Below, in pieces: positions 1 to 12,365 of a stretch of 64,000 nucleotides of DNA. The notes beneath the pieces are model-generated. The model made no database searches. It saw only the letters and a list, made by a program, of their open reading frames with translations, and had not been told where the DNA came from. The stretch is from Ceratotherium simum simum. Taxonomy: Eukaryota > Chordata > Mammalia > Perissodactyla > Rhinocerotidae. Every line of letters starts with the position of its first letter. The stretch's first letter is position 1. The DNA is taken from the NCBI RefSeq assembly GCF_000283155.1, contig NW_004454197.1:14479380-14543379 (forward strand). Direction: 5' to 3'. Both the position numbers and the translations under genes were made by a program.

Positions 1-759
1 ATACAATGAAAAGGACATTCATAAACCAACAGAGGACATTCACACAATGCAATAGACGTCTAAGAAATCCATGCAGCCATACATCTGAAGGTGGGGGTGC
101 TGGACCCCCTGAGAGGAAGTGGAAGGAGGTAAGCGGACCTCCTTTCCCTCCTAAGTGGCAGCAATCTAGGGCACAGGACCTTGCACAGGGGCCAGCATGC
201 AACTCAGAGAGGAGAAGGGGAAAAGGCAGCCCTCCACGGGAACAACTTCACTCTCGGAGTTGCCTCCCAGCCTGTGGGAATGCTCCACACTGAGGTGCTA
301 AGGAATCATGGGGGCGTGCCTACCAAGCTGCGGCAGCTCAGAAGGGCAGACAGTGAATGCAGTGCAGGAGCATGCAGGATTACACACGCAAAAGAAAGCA
401 CCCTTCCCCCATCCCACTTGGAGCACCAGCTTGGCCAGTCAACCAGAGCAGGGGATCCCCACCAGAGCACCTGCGCCTACACATGTAAAGCAGTAGTGGC
501 CAGGGGGAAAACACAGATGGGCCCTGTTGGCACAGCTTCCAACAGACAGGCACATCTGCCAGGGGTTGCAGAGGGCTCAGAAAACACAGCTCCTGCCCCC
601 CCCCATTGGTGGCAGGTGGAATCTGCGGCCAGATACTACCAGTATGAGATGGTAAAAGTGCACCCCATCACACAGCATGAAGAGTATACTAACAAACCAG
701 CAGAAGGAAAATGACAAGTACGCATAAATCAGTCCTGAAGTCACAGGTATTTACAAGCT

Positions 760-1640
760 AAATGACAGAGAATTCAAAACAGTTTTCATAAAGAAAGTCA
801 ATGAGTTACAAGGAAACTCAGAGAGACAGTTCAATCACCTCAGGAATAAAATTAATGAACAGAGAGAATTCTTCACAAAATAGATTGAAACTATAAGAAA
901 AAAAAAACCAATCACAAATTTTAGAGATGAAAAGCATAATGAATGAGACAAAGAAAAATCTGAAATCCTTAAAAAACAGAGCTGATATTATGGAGGACAG
1001 AATTAGTAATTTAGAGGACAGAAATATAGAAATGCTGCAGATGGAAGAGGAGAGAAAACTAAAAGAAAAAGAAATGAACAAATTCTCTGAGAAATATGCA
1101 ACCCAATTAGGAAATGCCACATAAGGCTTATAGGTATTCCAGAGGCAGAAGAAAGGAAAAGGGAGCAGAGAGCTTATTCAAAGAAATAATAGCTGAGAAC
1201 TTCCCAAACGTAGAGAAGGAGCTGGAATTACATGTAAATGAAGCTAATAGAACTCCTAATTACATCAGTGTAAAAAGACCTTCTCCAAGGCATATATTAG
1301 TAAAACTGGCAAAAGTCAATGACAGAGAAAAAATACTAAGGGCAGCAAGGCAGAAGAAAATAACCTACGAAGGAACCCTTAGCAGGCTTTCAGCAGATTT
1401 CTCAGCAGAAACCTTACAGGCTAGGATAGTGGAATGACATATTCAAAATTCTAAAAGACAAAATCTTTCAGCCAAGAATACTCTATCCAGTGACATTATC
1501 CTTCAGATATAATGGATAAATAAAAACTTTCCCAGATAAACAAAATCTGAGGGAGTTCATCACTGCAAGACTCTCCCTACAAGAAATGATCAAGAAGGCC
1601 CTCATACCCGAAAAAAAAAGAAAGAGTTTACACAGCCTTG
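760..1640 (+). pseudogene. LINE-1 ORF1 remnant (RNA-binding chaperone), frameshifted
   Basis: L1 ORF1p is the nucleic-acid chaperone that coats L1 RNA as a trimer. Frame pieces at 927-1124 give a Lys/Glu-rich coiled-coil-like stretch, and 1114-1437 gives the RRM/C-terminal part, with the typical stretch ending RLSADFSAETLQAR. The remaining C-terminal part (to about 1640) continues in another frame after a stop or frameshift near 1437. In-frame stops upstream of 927 break the N-terminal part. No intact protein can be made. Confidence 0.8.
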
Positions 1641-2077
1641 AGCAAGGAGATAAATAGATAGACAAAATTAGAAAATTGCAGCTCTCTATCAGAACAGGTT
1701 AGCAAACATTTAATTATAACATTAAAGATAAAGGGAAAGAAAGCATCAAAGATAGCTATAATCATTTCATTTTAATTGCAAACTCACAACACAAAATGGA
1801 ATAAGTTGTGACAACAATAACTTAGATGGGGAGGAGGAAAGGGATGGAACCTGCTTAGGCTAATAGAGATAAGAGGCTATCAGAAAATGGACTATCTCAT
1901 CTATGAGATCTTTTACACAAACTTCACGGTAACCACTAAACAAAAAATCAGAACAGAGACACAAATGATGAATAAGGAGAAAACTATCATAGACAAATAC
2001 CAAACTGAACTGGTAGTCAGAAATACACAGGATGAGAAACAAGGGAAATACAGAACAACCCAAAAACAAGTGATAAA

Positions 2078-5000
2078 ATGGCAGTATTAAGCCCTCAAAC
2101 ATCAACAATCACTCTAAATGTAAATGGATTGAATACTCCAGTCAAAAGACACAGAGTGGCTGGATGGATTAAAAAACAAGACCCAACAATATGCTGCCTC
2201 CAGGAAACACATCCCAGATCTAAAGACAAACAGAGTGAAGGGATGGAAGACGATACTCCAAGCTAATGGCAAACAAAAGAAAGCAGGTGTTGCCATACTT
2301 ATATAAGACAAAGTAGACTTTACAATAAAAAAAAAAAGCAATGAGACACAAAGAGGGGCAGTATATAATGATAAAAGTGACACTCCACCAAGGGGACATA
2401 ACACTTATAAATATATATGCACCTAACACAGGAGCACCAAAGTACATAAAGCAACTATTAACAGACCTAAAAGGAGAAATTAACAGCAACACAATAATAA
2501 TAGGGGACTTGAACACCCCACTTACATCAATGGATAGATCACCCAGACAGAAAGTCAACAAGGAAATAGTGGAATTAAATGAAACACTAGACCAGATGGA
2601 CTTAGATATATATAGAACACTCCATCCAAAATCAGCAGAATACACATTCTTCTCAAGTGCACATGGAAGCTTGTCAAAGATAGACCATATGTTGGGAAAC
2701 AAGGCAAGCCTCAATAAATTTAAGAAGATTGAAATCATCTCAAGCATCTTTTCCGACCACAATACTATGAAACTAGAAATCAACTACAAGAAAAAAGCTG
2801 AGAAAGTGTCAAATGCATGGAGACTAAACAACATGCTACTGAAAAACCATAGGATCAATGAAGTAATTAAAGGAGAAATCAAAGTAATTAAAGGAGAAAT
2901 CAAAATATATGTGGAGACAAATGAAAATGAAAATAAACCATACCAACTCATATGAGATGCAGCTAAAGTGGTACTTAAGAGGGAAATTCATAGCAATACA
3001 GGCCTACCTCAACAAGCAAGAAAAATCTCAAATAAGTAATCTTAAACTACACCTAACAGAACTAGAAAAAGAAGAACAAGCAAAGCCCAACGTCAGCAGA
3101 AGGAGGGAAGTAGTAAAAATTAGAGCAGAAATAAATGAAATAGAAACCAAAAAAATAGTAGAAAGGATCAATGAAACTAAGAACTGGTTCTTTGAAAAGA
3201 TAAACAAAATCGACAATCTCTTAGCCAGATTCACCAAGAAAAAAAGAGAGAAGGCTCAAATAAATAAAATAAGAAATGAAAGAGGATAAATTACAACGGA
3301 TACCACAGAAATACAAAGGATTGTAAGAGAATACTACGAAAAACTGTATGCAAACAAATTTGACAATCTAGAAGAAATGGATAAATTCTTAGACTCCTAC
3401 AACCTCCCAAAACTGAGTCAAGAAGAAATAGAAAATCTGAATAGACCAATCACATGTAAAGAGATTGAAACCGTTATCAAAAACCTCCTAAAAAGCAAAA
3501 GTCCAGGACCAGATGGCTTCTCTGGAGAACTCTATGAAACATTCAAAGATTTAATACCTATCCTTCTCAAACTATTCCAAAAAATTGAAGAAGACGAAAT
3601 AGTACCTAACTCATTCTACAAGGCCAACATCACACTGGTCCCAAAGCCAGACAAAAACAACACAAAGGAGGAAAATTACAGGCCAATATCCCTGATGAAC
3701 ATAGATGCAAAAATCCTCAACAAAATGTTGGAAAACTGAATACAGCAATACATTAAAGGAGCATACACCATGATCAAGTGGGATTTATACCAGGGACACA
3801 GGGATGGTTCAACATCCACAAATCAATCAATGTGATACACCACATTAACAAAATGAGGAATAAAAAACATATGATCATCTCAATAGATGCAGAGAAAGCT
3901 TTTGACAAGATCCAACATCCATTTACGATAAAACTCGGAATAAAATGGGTATAGAAGGAAAGTACCTCAACATAATAAAAGCCATATATGATAAACCCAC
4001 AGCCAACATCATACTCAACTGGGACAAACTGAAAGCCATCCCTCTGAGAACAGGAACAAGACAAGGGTGCCCACTCTCCCCACTCTTATTCAACATAGTA
4101 CCAGTGGTTTTGGCCAGAGCAATTAGGCAAGAAAAAAAATAAAAGGTATCCAAATTGGCAAGGAAGAAGTGAAACTCTCATTGTTTGCAGGTGACATGAT
4201 TTCATACATAGAAAACCCTAAAGAATCCATCATAAAACTATTAGAAACAATCAACAACTATAACAAACTCGCAGGGTACAAAATCAACTAACAAAAATGA
4301 GTTGCATTTCTATACACTAAGAACGAACTAACAAAAGAGAACTCAAGAATACAATCCCATTTACAATTGCAACAAAAAGAATAAAATATGTAGGAATATA
4401 TTTAACCAAGGAAGTGAAAGACCTATACACTGAAAACTATAAGACATTATTGAAAGAAATCAATGATGACATAAAGAAATAGAATGATATTACATGCACG
4501 TGGACAGGAAGAATAAACATAGTTAAAATGTCCATACTACCTTAAGCAATCTACAGATTCAATGCAATCCCAGTCAGAACCCCAATGACATTCTTCATGG
4601 AAATAGAACAAAGAATCCTAAAATTCATACAGGGCAACAAAAGACCCCAAATAGCTAAAGGAATCTTGAGAAAAAAGAACAAAGCTAGAGGCATCACAAT
4701 CCCTGACTTCAAAATACACCACAAAGCTATAGTAATCCAAACAGCATGGTACTGGCACAAAAACAGACACACAGATCAATGGAACAGAATTGAAAGCCCA
4801 GAAATAAAACCACACATCTACAGACAGCTAATCTTTGACAAAGGAGCCAAGAACATACAATGGAGAAAGGAAAGTCTCTTCAGTAAATGGTGCTGGTAAA
4901 ACTGGACAGCCACATGCAAAAGAATGAATGTAGAGGGGCCAGCCCGGAGGCATAGTGATTAAGTTCGTGTGCTCTGCTGTGGCAGCCCGGGGTTCACAGG

Positions 5001-6163
5001 TTCGGATCCTGGGCACAGACCAACGCACCGCTTGTCAAGCCATGCTGTGGCAGTGTCCCATATAAAGTAGAGGAAGATGGGCATGGATGTTATCCCAGGG
5101 CCAATCTTCCTCAGCAAAAAGAGGAGGATTGGCAACACATGTTATCTCAGGGCCAATCTTCCTCACACACAAAAAAAAGAATGAAAGTAGACCATTATCT
5201 TTCAGCATACACAAAAATTAACTCAAAATGGATTAAAGACTTAAATGTAAGACCTGAAACCATAAAACTCCTAGAAGAAAATATAGGCAGTACACTCTTT
5301 CATATTGGTCTTAGAAGCATCTTTTTGAATACCATGTCTACTCAGGCAAGAGAAACAGAAGAAAAAATAAACAAATGGGACTTCATCCGACTAAAGAGCT
5401 GCAAGGCAAAGGAAATCAGGAACAAAATGAAAAGACAACCCAGCAACTGGGAGAAAATATTTGCAAATCACACATCCAACAAGGGGTTAATCTCCAAAAT
5501 ATATAAAGAGCTCATACAACTCAACAACAAAAAAACAAACAACCCAATCAAAAAACGGTCAGAGGATCTGAACAGACATTGTTCCAAAGAAGATATTTAG
5601 ATGGCCAACAGATACACGAAAAGATGTTCAACATCACCAATTATTGGGAAATGCAAATCAAAACTACAATGAGCTATCACCTTACACCTGTTAGAATGAC
5701 TATAATTACCAAGACAAGAAATAACAAATTCTGGCAAGGATGTGGAGAAAAGGGAACCCTCATACTCTGCTGGTGGGAATGCAAACTGATGCAGCCACTA
5801 TGGAAAACAGTATGGAGATTTTTCAAAAAATTAAAAATAGAAATACCATATGATCCAGCCATTCCACTGCTGGGTATTTATCCAAAGAACTTGAAATCAA
5901 CAATTCAAAGTGACTTATGCACCCCTATGCTCACTGCAGCATTATTCACAATAGCCAAGATGTGGAAGTAACTCAAGTGCCCATTAACTGATGACTGGAT
6001 AAAGAAGATGTGGTGTACATATAACATGGAATACTACTCAGCCATAAAAAAAGACAAAATTATCTCATTTGCAACAACATGGATGGACCTTGAGGGTATG
6101 ATGTTAAGCAAAATAAGCCAGACAGAGAAAGACAAACATGGTATGATTTCACTCATGTGTTAA
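2078..6163 (+). pseudogene. LINE-1 ORF2 remnant (endonuclease and reverse transcriptase), dead
   Basis: ORF2p cuts target DNA with an AP-type endonuclease and copies L1 RNA by reverse transcription. Frame pieces show the endonuclease start (ITLNVNGLNTPVKRHR and CCLQETH, 2078-2266), its middle part (2341-2955), and RT blocks with SPGPDGF and TLVPKPDKN (3377-3739) and [11 protein letters not shown] (3945-4142). The catalytic FADD block reads LFAGDM at about 4180-4200, so the first catalytic Asp is Gly. Several frameshifts and stops, plus an ERE at 4934-5174, interrupt it. Downstream pieces (5139-5971) match the C-terminal part. Confidence 0.85.
4934..5174 (+). mobile_element. ERE-type tRNA-derived SINE inserted in LINE-1
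   Basis: The element opens with a tRNA-like head (GGGGCCAGCCCGGAGGCATA, then an internal B box around GGTTCGGATCC) and ends with the equine ERE body (repeated 'CCAATCTTCCTCA' units) and an A-rich tail. Flanking direct repeats of about 16 bp (4918-4933 and 5175-5190, AAAAGAATGAA-GTAG with one mismatch) mark the target-site duplication made by L1 machinery. The surrounding ORF2 sequence resumes directly after it. Confidence 0.93.
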
Positions 6164-6336
6164 GATAAACAAACAATGGACAAAAACAACAGATTAGTGG
6201 TTACCAGAGGGGAAGGGGCTCAGCGGGGGGGCACAAGGGGTAAAGGGGTACGTATATATGGTGACTGACAAATGATAATGTACAACTGAAATTTCACAGT
6301 TATAACCATTATGACCTCAATAAAATAATAATAATA

Positions 6337-7170
6337 GTAAAAGAACTCTTACAACACAACAAAAAGACAACCCAATTAAAAAAATGGCTAAGGACTTGAA
6401 TAGACGTTTCTCCAAAGAAGATATACAAATGCCAACAAGCACATTAAAAGATGCTCAACATACTTAGTCATTAGGGAAATGCATAAAAAACACAGTGAGG
6501 CACCACTTCACACCCACTAGGATGGATATAATAAAAAAAATAGAAAATAACAAATGTTGGCAAGGATGTGGAATAATTGGAACCCTCATACATTGCTGGT
6601 GGAAATGTAAAATGGTGCAGCTGCTGTGGAAAACAGTTTTGTGGTTTCTCAAAAAGTTAAATATAGGGGCTGGCCCATGGCATAGTGATGATGTCCGCCC
6701 CCTCCACTTTGGTGGCCCAGGGTTTGCGGGTTCGGATCCTGGGCATGGACCTGCGCACCACTTGTCAGGCCATGCTGTGGCAGGCATCCCACGTATAAAG
6801 TAGAGGAAGATGGGCACAGATGTTAGCTCAGGGCCAATCTTCCTCAGCAAAAAGAGGAGGATTGGCAATGGAGGTTAGCTCAGGGCTAATCTTCCTCACC
6901 AAAAAACAAACAAACAAAAGTTACATATAAACTTACTATATGACTCCACTAATTCCACTCCTAGGTATAGACCCAAAAGAACTGAAAACAAGTACTCAAA
7001 CAAGTATATGTCCATGCGTGTTCACAGCAGCACTACGCACAATAGCCAACACACAGAGACAGGCCAAACGTCCACATCAGATGACTAATGGATAAACCAA
7101 CTCAGTATACAATGGAAGCATATTCAGCCATGAAAAGCAATGAAATACGGATACATTGTTGTGACTTTGT
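6337..7170 (+). mobile_element. Second LINE-1 3' fragment, split by an ERE
   Basis: This repeats the 3' portion of L1: 'GACTTGAATAGACGTTTCTC' through the GGWGGAAATGTAAAATGGTGCAG-like stretch and the AGCAGCACTA stretch near 7030. It begins directly after the tail of the first copy, so it is a separate 5'-truncated insertion in the same orientation. It is more diverged than the first copy. An ERE lies at 6666-6915. Confidence 0.85.
6666..6915 (+). mobile_element. ERE-type SINE inserted in the second LINE-1 fragment
   Basis: It has the tRNA-like head GGGGCTGGCCCATGG, the B-box-like GGTTCGGATCC, a body ending in two CAATCTTCCTCA-type units and an A-rich tail. Direct repeats flank it: AAAAGTTAAATATA (6652-6665) and AAAAGTTACATATA (6916-6929), one mismatch in 14. 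Confidence 0.93.
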
Positions 7171-8125
7171 TAAATAACGTCTGTTAAGTAGGGCCCTGGG
7201 GCATCAGATAGACAGCTGCAGTTCAACAAGAGACCACAAGGGAAATTTAAATAGAGAAATATATTACTCACAGGTCCCGGAGGAAGGACGCAGCACATCT
7301 CAAGGGGCCACACAAGGAGGTCAAGGCAGGGTGCACCCTAGGGCCACGGGTGGAGTGCTTTGGGGTTCCTGAGCTAAGGCCAGATTGGTCAATTCAAACA
7401 AAAAGAGTGTGGTTTTGGTAAGTTCCACAGGGGTCTTCTCTAAGGGGCGCACGAGGGGAAGGCGCTGGGAGGCCTGAGAGACTGCTGCTCACAAGGGCCG
7501 CTGGCAAGTCAGATCTGGAGCTTCCATTGCCTGTGACCTACAGGCTGTAACCCAGGGCGTGTGCTCAGGGGAGGGGCTGGCATCAGCTCAAGGCCCCTGC
7601 AGGCCGCTTGGCCACACAAAATGGATGCGGAGGCAGCAATATCACAGAGTAGTTTAGCTACACTCTCGACACACATGCTCTATGTAGCTGAGCCTCTGGA
7701 TCTTACTGCCAGTCTACAGGAAACAGAGGACAGGGGACATGTTGAAGAGCACCAGGAGAATGCGATCGGCAAAATCCAGCCTGTGGGAAACTGCGAGTCA
7801 AATGACCCGGGTCTTCAATAAGTAAATGATAGGAATAAAAAACGATGGAGGGGGAGCCTGTATACTAACTAATATTTAAAAGATACATATTTTTATAAAA
7901 TAGGTGAGACTTAACTATAGTGTGAAGGGATGTACACTTGGGTAATAATTAAACTACAAAGCACAGCAGGGAAGTGATTATATAAATCAGGATAGTGGTT
8001 ATTTGCGGTGGGCGGGAGAGGGAGAGACTAAGACGGGAGGTGCCTCAGCAAGGTTCCATTTCTCAGTCTGGATGATGGTTACAAGGCGCTCCGCTTATAA
8101 AAATCATTAAGCTGTGCACTTGTTT
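7171..8125. other. No gene seen; old repeat-like sequence
   Basis: The part 7171-7690 has the look of old LTR-retroelement sequence but I cannot name it. The part 7690-8120, with a 'GGATGATGGTTACAAGGC' stretch and an A/T-rich end with 'CATTAAGCTGTGCACTTGTTTGA', resembles the 3' end of an old LINE-1 on the plus strand. An 86-residue open frame at 7561-7821 has no recognisable features and is most likely chance. Confidence 0.4.
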
Positions 8126-8129
8126 GATG

Positions 8130-8272
8130 TGGCTTCCAATAGCTTTGTTTCATTTGCAAACAATGCCCTAGGTAAGAGATTCTGATTCAGGGAGTGTGGG
8201 GCGGGGCCCAGTACATTGTTAAAACTCCCCAGGTGATTGTAATGTGCAGGCAGGGCTGAGAATAACTAAACA
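8130..8272 (+). mobile_element. MER5A-like hAT DNA transposon fragment
   Basis: The sequence runs through 'GAGATTCTGATTCAGG', 'GGGGCGGGGCCCAGTA' and 'CCCCAGGTGATTGTAATG', the order expected for the second half of the non-autonomous hAT element MER5A. The left half is missing or too diverged to see. Confidence 0.65.
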
Positions 8273-8574
8273 AGATCACCCCCAATCAAGCTTAAATAAT
8301 ACTCGGGAGAAACAAAATAAGAGCCAGAACTCCAAAATATTTAAGTAGATCAAAGACTCATACATTCACAAAAAACTCTGGATATTTTTTCAAAGATTCG
8401 TAGATTCGTACATGAAAAGGGCCAAATATACTGGAGTGGGTCCTTATAAGGAGAGAAGGGAACGAGAGGAGCAGATCAATAGAGAAAGGGAAAATAATAA
8501 TAAAATAAAATTTAAGAAGAGAAGGGCCTTGTCTGAACTGATGATGAGTGCCATGAATTGAGAATTCTGATTAA

Positions 8575-8720
8575 AAGATATTATTAATCCCATTTTACAG
8601 ATTTAAAAAATAAGGTTCAGAGAGGGTAACTCACTTGCTCAAAGTCACTCAGCTACAATGTAACAGAGCCCAGACTCAAATCTCAGGCCTCTTCTGATTC
8701 CCGGTCCAGGGCTCTTGCCA
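8575..8720 (-). mobile_element. MIR SINE, minus strand
   Basis: The plus strand reads CCCATTTTACAGATTTAAAA, GGTTCAGAGAGGGTAACTCA, then TTGCTCAAAGTCACTCAGCT and CCCAGACTCAAATCTCAGG. This is the reverse complement of the MIR core, an ancient mammal-wide tRNA-derived SINE. Confidence 0.7.
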
Positions 8721-8869
8721 CTCGCTCTGCACTCTATGTTCAACATCCCATAATAGGACCGCAGCAAGCCACAGTGTTGGTCACACTTGTGAGTTTGCTA
8801 GCATTGGAGCTCAGGCATCATCCATCCATGGTTCTGCCCCAGGGGTCAGGTCAAGAATACATAGTGACA

Positions 8870-9720
8870 GCTTCCATTCTGTGAGTGTCTGTAACGTGCC
8901 AAGCGCTTTATACTGTGAGAGATCAAGATTTGGTCACCCTGAAATATATCTCTACCTTGATTGTTTTCTCTGACAGACATTTGACCTCCCCCACTAACTG
9001 CCTAAAGAATTTGACATAGTAACTCCTTCCTGGAACAGATCTTCTATATGATGGCTGTAATATAATGTAAATAGATGTTACAATAGGAAAGGCACCAACA
9101 AGCCCATCTTATCAGAAGTTCTGTCTCTCTGGCCACATTCTCTGGATGGCCCTGCAAGGAGTTGCCAGACAAACATTTACATTTATAAGGGAAATCTCCA
9201 TTTGTAAAGGTGTCTCCCTCTCTGTATTGGGAAGAGGGGGGATGACCTCATTTCTAGAAACTTATCAATGTGGAAGGTGCGGCCTTAAATCTGCATAATA
9301 AACTTACCCTTGTTTACTGTGCTTTAGTGGTAATCTCCTGTAACTGACTCCCCCCACCCCCAACATCCTCCTTTGTCTTTAGCTGAAGATGGTATTTAAG
9401 ATGAGAATTTCTGCTATTGTGTTGAGACACGCAGTGTCCCTAGTTTCTCCCATGGATACATGTTATTAAACTTGGTATTATTTTCTTCTGCTAACCTGTC
9501 TTGTTACTTATTTGGCCAGCCAGAAGAACCTTAAGGGAAAGGGCAGAGGGGGATTCTCCCTCCTCCCCCACAATACTGTTTCTCACTTACTCCTCACGTC
9601 ACCCTGGAGTCAATGTCATTACTCCCATTTTGCAAAAGAGGAGCAGACGCAGCGAAGAGAAGTGACATGTCCAGGTGCGGTCAGTAAGTGGCACCAAGGG
9701 AGGTATGGCAGCTGGGGTCA
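8870..9720 (-). mobile_element. MIR SINE, minus strand, split by a solo LTR
   Basis: The two halves (8870-8913 and 9577-9720) join into one minus-strand MIR: 'GTGCCAAGCGCTTTATACTG' continues after the LTR into the 'CTCACTTACTCCTCACGTCA' and 'ACTCCCATTTTGCAAAAGAG' stretches, as in an uninterrupted MIR. The LTR at 8914-9572 therefore landed inside an older MIR. Confidence 0.7.
8914..9572 (+). mobile_element. Solo LTR of an endogenous retrovirus, 4-bp target duplication
   Basis: The element begins TGTGAGAGATC and ends CCCCCACA, so it has the TG...CA ends of a retroviral LTR. Identical 4-bp repeats ATAC sit at 8910-8913 and 9573-9576. An AATAAA signal lies near 9297, and no internal viral genes are present, so this is a solo LTR left by recombination. 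The 4-bp duplication is typical of class I (gamma-like) elements. I do not recognise the subfamily. Confidence 0.75.
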
Positions 9721-11690
9721 CCCCTTGGCTGAGGGCACCAGTAGTGTGCAGCTCTATGCCACCTGCACCGCTGCAAACAGCAGGGCCACCCTCTCCTCTC
9801 CAAGGTTGCTGCTGGTGCTCTTACCTCGTGCCCAGCGGGGGAAGAAAGGGCTTTGAAAAGAGCCAGCATCTCCACGTTTGGCAGTGGGCAGGAAGAGGAG
9901 CAGGATGCTGGGAGGGACCATCTAGGTGATCCCAAGAGGAAAGACACAGAGCACTTCACCTCACAAGGTTTATCCACATGCCCCTTGGGTATTCCCTGGT
10001 CCTCCCCACCTCCTGCCCTCAACTGCACTACTGGGCAGGTCCTGTGCTCCATACTGACGACTCAGAGGTGAGTAGAGGGGCCCTCAGAGGGCTCATCATC
10101 TCAAGGCAGAGACCTAGTAATGCAGTTAACTCTAGGAGGTGCTAAATGCCCCAGGAGAGGGGCACGAGTCACTGTGGGAACCGGGGCCACCACTGCCGTC
10201 ACTCAGCCCTTAGACCTGAGACGCAGCTTCCCAAAGGAAGGCACGTTTGGGCTGAGCAGAAATTCCTTAGGCAGATGTGGGGGAAGAAAACTATTCGAAA
10301 ATTACAATTGAAGACCAGTTAACACAGATCTGTCAAATGCAACTTCATGATTTTCATCCCTGCAAACAAAAGGGATTCGTCCTGTTCTGCAGCTCCTTCA
10401 GGCATAGACAGGTCAAGAGCTCCCTTCTCTCCTAAATAAATCCCAGGAACCACACCGAGTCCTGCCGTGTTCTCTCACCTTAACAGTGGGGGACTCAGCC
10501 GCTGGCCCAGGGGTCCTCCTGTCTCTTCTCCCACCCACTCCTTCTGCCTCCGTCCTCCATCCAGCTGCCCCAGACCCGCCTTACTGCACAACCGCTTCTT
10601 TTCTCTGATTCCTCTGATTTCTGATATTACGTAGCCTTTTCTCTGCAGGCAAAACCATGCTAATTCAGATGACGCAGGGGAAGCCGAGTCTGACCTTCAG
10701 AAGATGTGTCCAGAAGCACTTTGACACACAGCAGCTCACTCAGAAACCACAGCCTCGGGAGGGTCCCCGAGGGACTTGCTCCAATCAATAGATGACGGTG
10801 AGCTTTAATCCCCTCCTAGAACTTTCCACTCTGTATGGTTTCTCTGGCCTGGCTGTGAGCTCCTTGTGGGTGGGGTCTCGTCTTAGTCACTTCCAGGAGG
10901 CCAGGCACACAGTGAATGTTTGCTGAAGAAGAGTTCACAAACAGGTCAATTGTTTATTTGATAAATGGATGTTTTGGAAACACACGCTGTCATCAACTTC
11001 CACACCTTCCACTTGCAAATGCCCTGCCCTTTAGAGTATCTCATATATGGTCTTGCATGTGCCTGATTCAGACTTTTGCTCACAGCTGTGGGGAGAAGTG
11101 TCGAGTTGGGCATGACCCAGCAGATCCAGACAGAAAGACCTCCTTGTCTGTACAGGAGTATTTGTCCATGATTTGAATGCTTTATTTTCTTTGTCCCCAG
11201 TTTTATTAAAATAGAGGAAAATAGTAAATGGAAGTGCTCAGGACTCAAGAAGAATTCAATGGAAATGAGAGGATAGGTGTTCAGGCGAGCCAAAGCAGAG
11301 GGCCTCAGCCTCCGCTGTGTGCCCGCAGGTCTTAAGCCACTCGACTGTGTTCACATGTGAGAGAAAAGAATAAAATTAAAGCGTATGTATGAAATCGAGC
11401 CTTGAGTGCTGTATCCAGTAGTGGAGGAGGAAGAAGCTTTGCACAGTCTCTCATCTCTTCCTTCCCTGCCCACGTGTCAATGTCTTCTGGCCCTGCCATG
11501 GAGGTGGGCAGGGAAGCCCTGCTCTGTGTTTGTGCTTGTTCCTGGGAGTGTGTCACATGCGGCCCTCTGAGCAGTGCTGTATACAGTCTTCAGTCACCCA
11601 GTAAACTCTGTTTCTGGAGAGCAAAGTTCATTGGCAGCCCAACCTCTGCCCAACAAGCAGTGGGAGGGCAGGCGCTGGGAAGAGCACAGA
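9721..11690. other. No gene seen; one L2 LINE end
   Basis: Open frames here overlap one another on both strands and show no conserved domain. At about 10850-10930 the stretch 'GTGAGCTCCTTGTGGGTGGG' followed by 'GCCAGGCACACAGTGAATGT' is the 3' end of an L2 LINE, plus strand. The rest is unclassified intergenic DNA. Confidence 0.5.
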
Positions 11691-11714
11691 AAGGTGGCCA
11701 GAGGCCACAGCTCG

Positions 11715-11920
11715 GAGCCCTGGCTCTGCCCCTTAGGAGCTCAGGGAGCTCAAGTGATTTGCTCCACTTCTCCAAACCTACTTTTTCCCAGCCTATAAAA
11801 TGGGTACAAAAATAATATCCTCTCTGGTTGTTATAGGGATCAGAAGAGATAAATGTGAACGCTTTGGAACCCATGAAGTGCTGTATCAATATTGGTTGAT
11901 CATGCTGTTATTAAGGTTAT
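11715..11920 (+). mobile_element. MIR SINE, plus strand
   Basis: CCTGGCTCTGCCCCTTAGGA, the 'CAGCCTATAAAATGGGTACA' stretch and 'TTGTTATAGGGATCAGAAGA' follow the MIR order over about 200 bp. Confidence 0.7.
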
Positions 11921-12269
11921 TCTTCTATTAATAACTCCTCTGGAATCACATATTTCTAGAGAATGAGTTTGCCTCTATTGGCCCGGCCCCTCTTCAGGCG
12001 GGAAGCCAGAGAGATGTCATGGGGAAGATGGTCCTCGCACCTCCCTCCTTTGCCAGGGCTGAGCCCAGTCTGAGTCGGCTTCTCCCAGAGGGCGCCCCCA
12101 GGCATATGGGTCCCCAGAGCTGCTCTCCATGTGGGCAGCAGGTCTGTCCAGCCCAACCAGAGGGAGCCATGGGCTTTCTCCGTGGCCATTTCCCAGACTC
12201 CATTGCAGTGATTCTGATGTCCCTGCACCCTGGCCATGCCTTGGGACACGTGCACTGAGGTCTCCAGCA

Positions 12270-12365
12270 CTGACATACTCATCTGTCAGTTACTCAATTG
12301 TTAGTTGCCACGTGTTTATTGAACACCTTCCAGGCGCCAGGCATCAGACCACCCACTGCATGTAA
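12270..12365 (-). mobile_element. L2 or MIR-type 3' end fragment, minus strand
   Basis: The sequence 'CACGTGTTTATTGAACACCT' followed by CCAGGCGCCAGGCAT is the reverse complement of the shared L2/MIR-type 3' end ('tgcctggcac...ataaatgtt'). Confidence 0.5.

Larger units (their letters stand above)
1..6336 (+). mobile_element. LINE-1 retrotransposon, near full length, inactive, split by an ERE SINE
   Basis: The order is that of a mammalian L1: a GC-richer 5' UTR-like part up to about 700, ORF1 remnants (about 760-1640), a spacer, ORF2 remnants (about 2078-6163), a short G-rich 3' UTR, and an A/T-rich tail near 6310-6336. The window may begin inside the 5' UTR, so the true start is not seen. Frames are broken many times by stops and indels, so the copy cannot move on its own. 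The continuous length and high A content of the sense strand suggest a fairly young copy. The ERE at 4934-5174 is inserted in ORF2. Confidence 0.9.

Noticed and set aside
4934..5010. tRNA gene
   Set aside because: The tRNA-like A and B boxes belong to the head of an ERE SINE; the same applies to the heads at 6666, 21459, 22778, 25766 (minus), 26604 and 33611.
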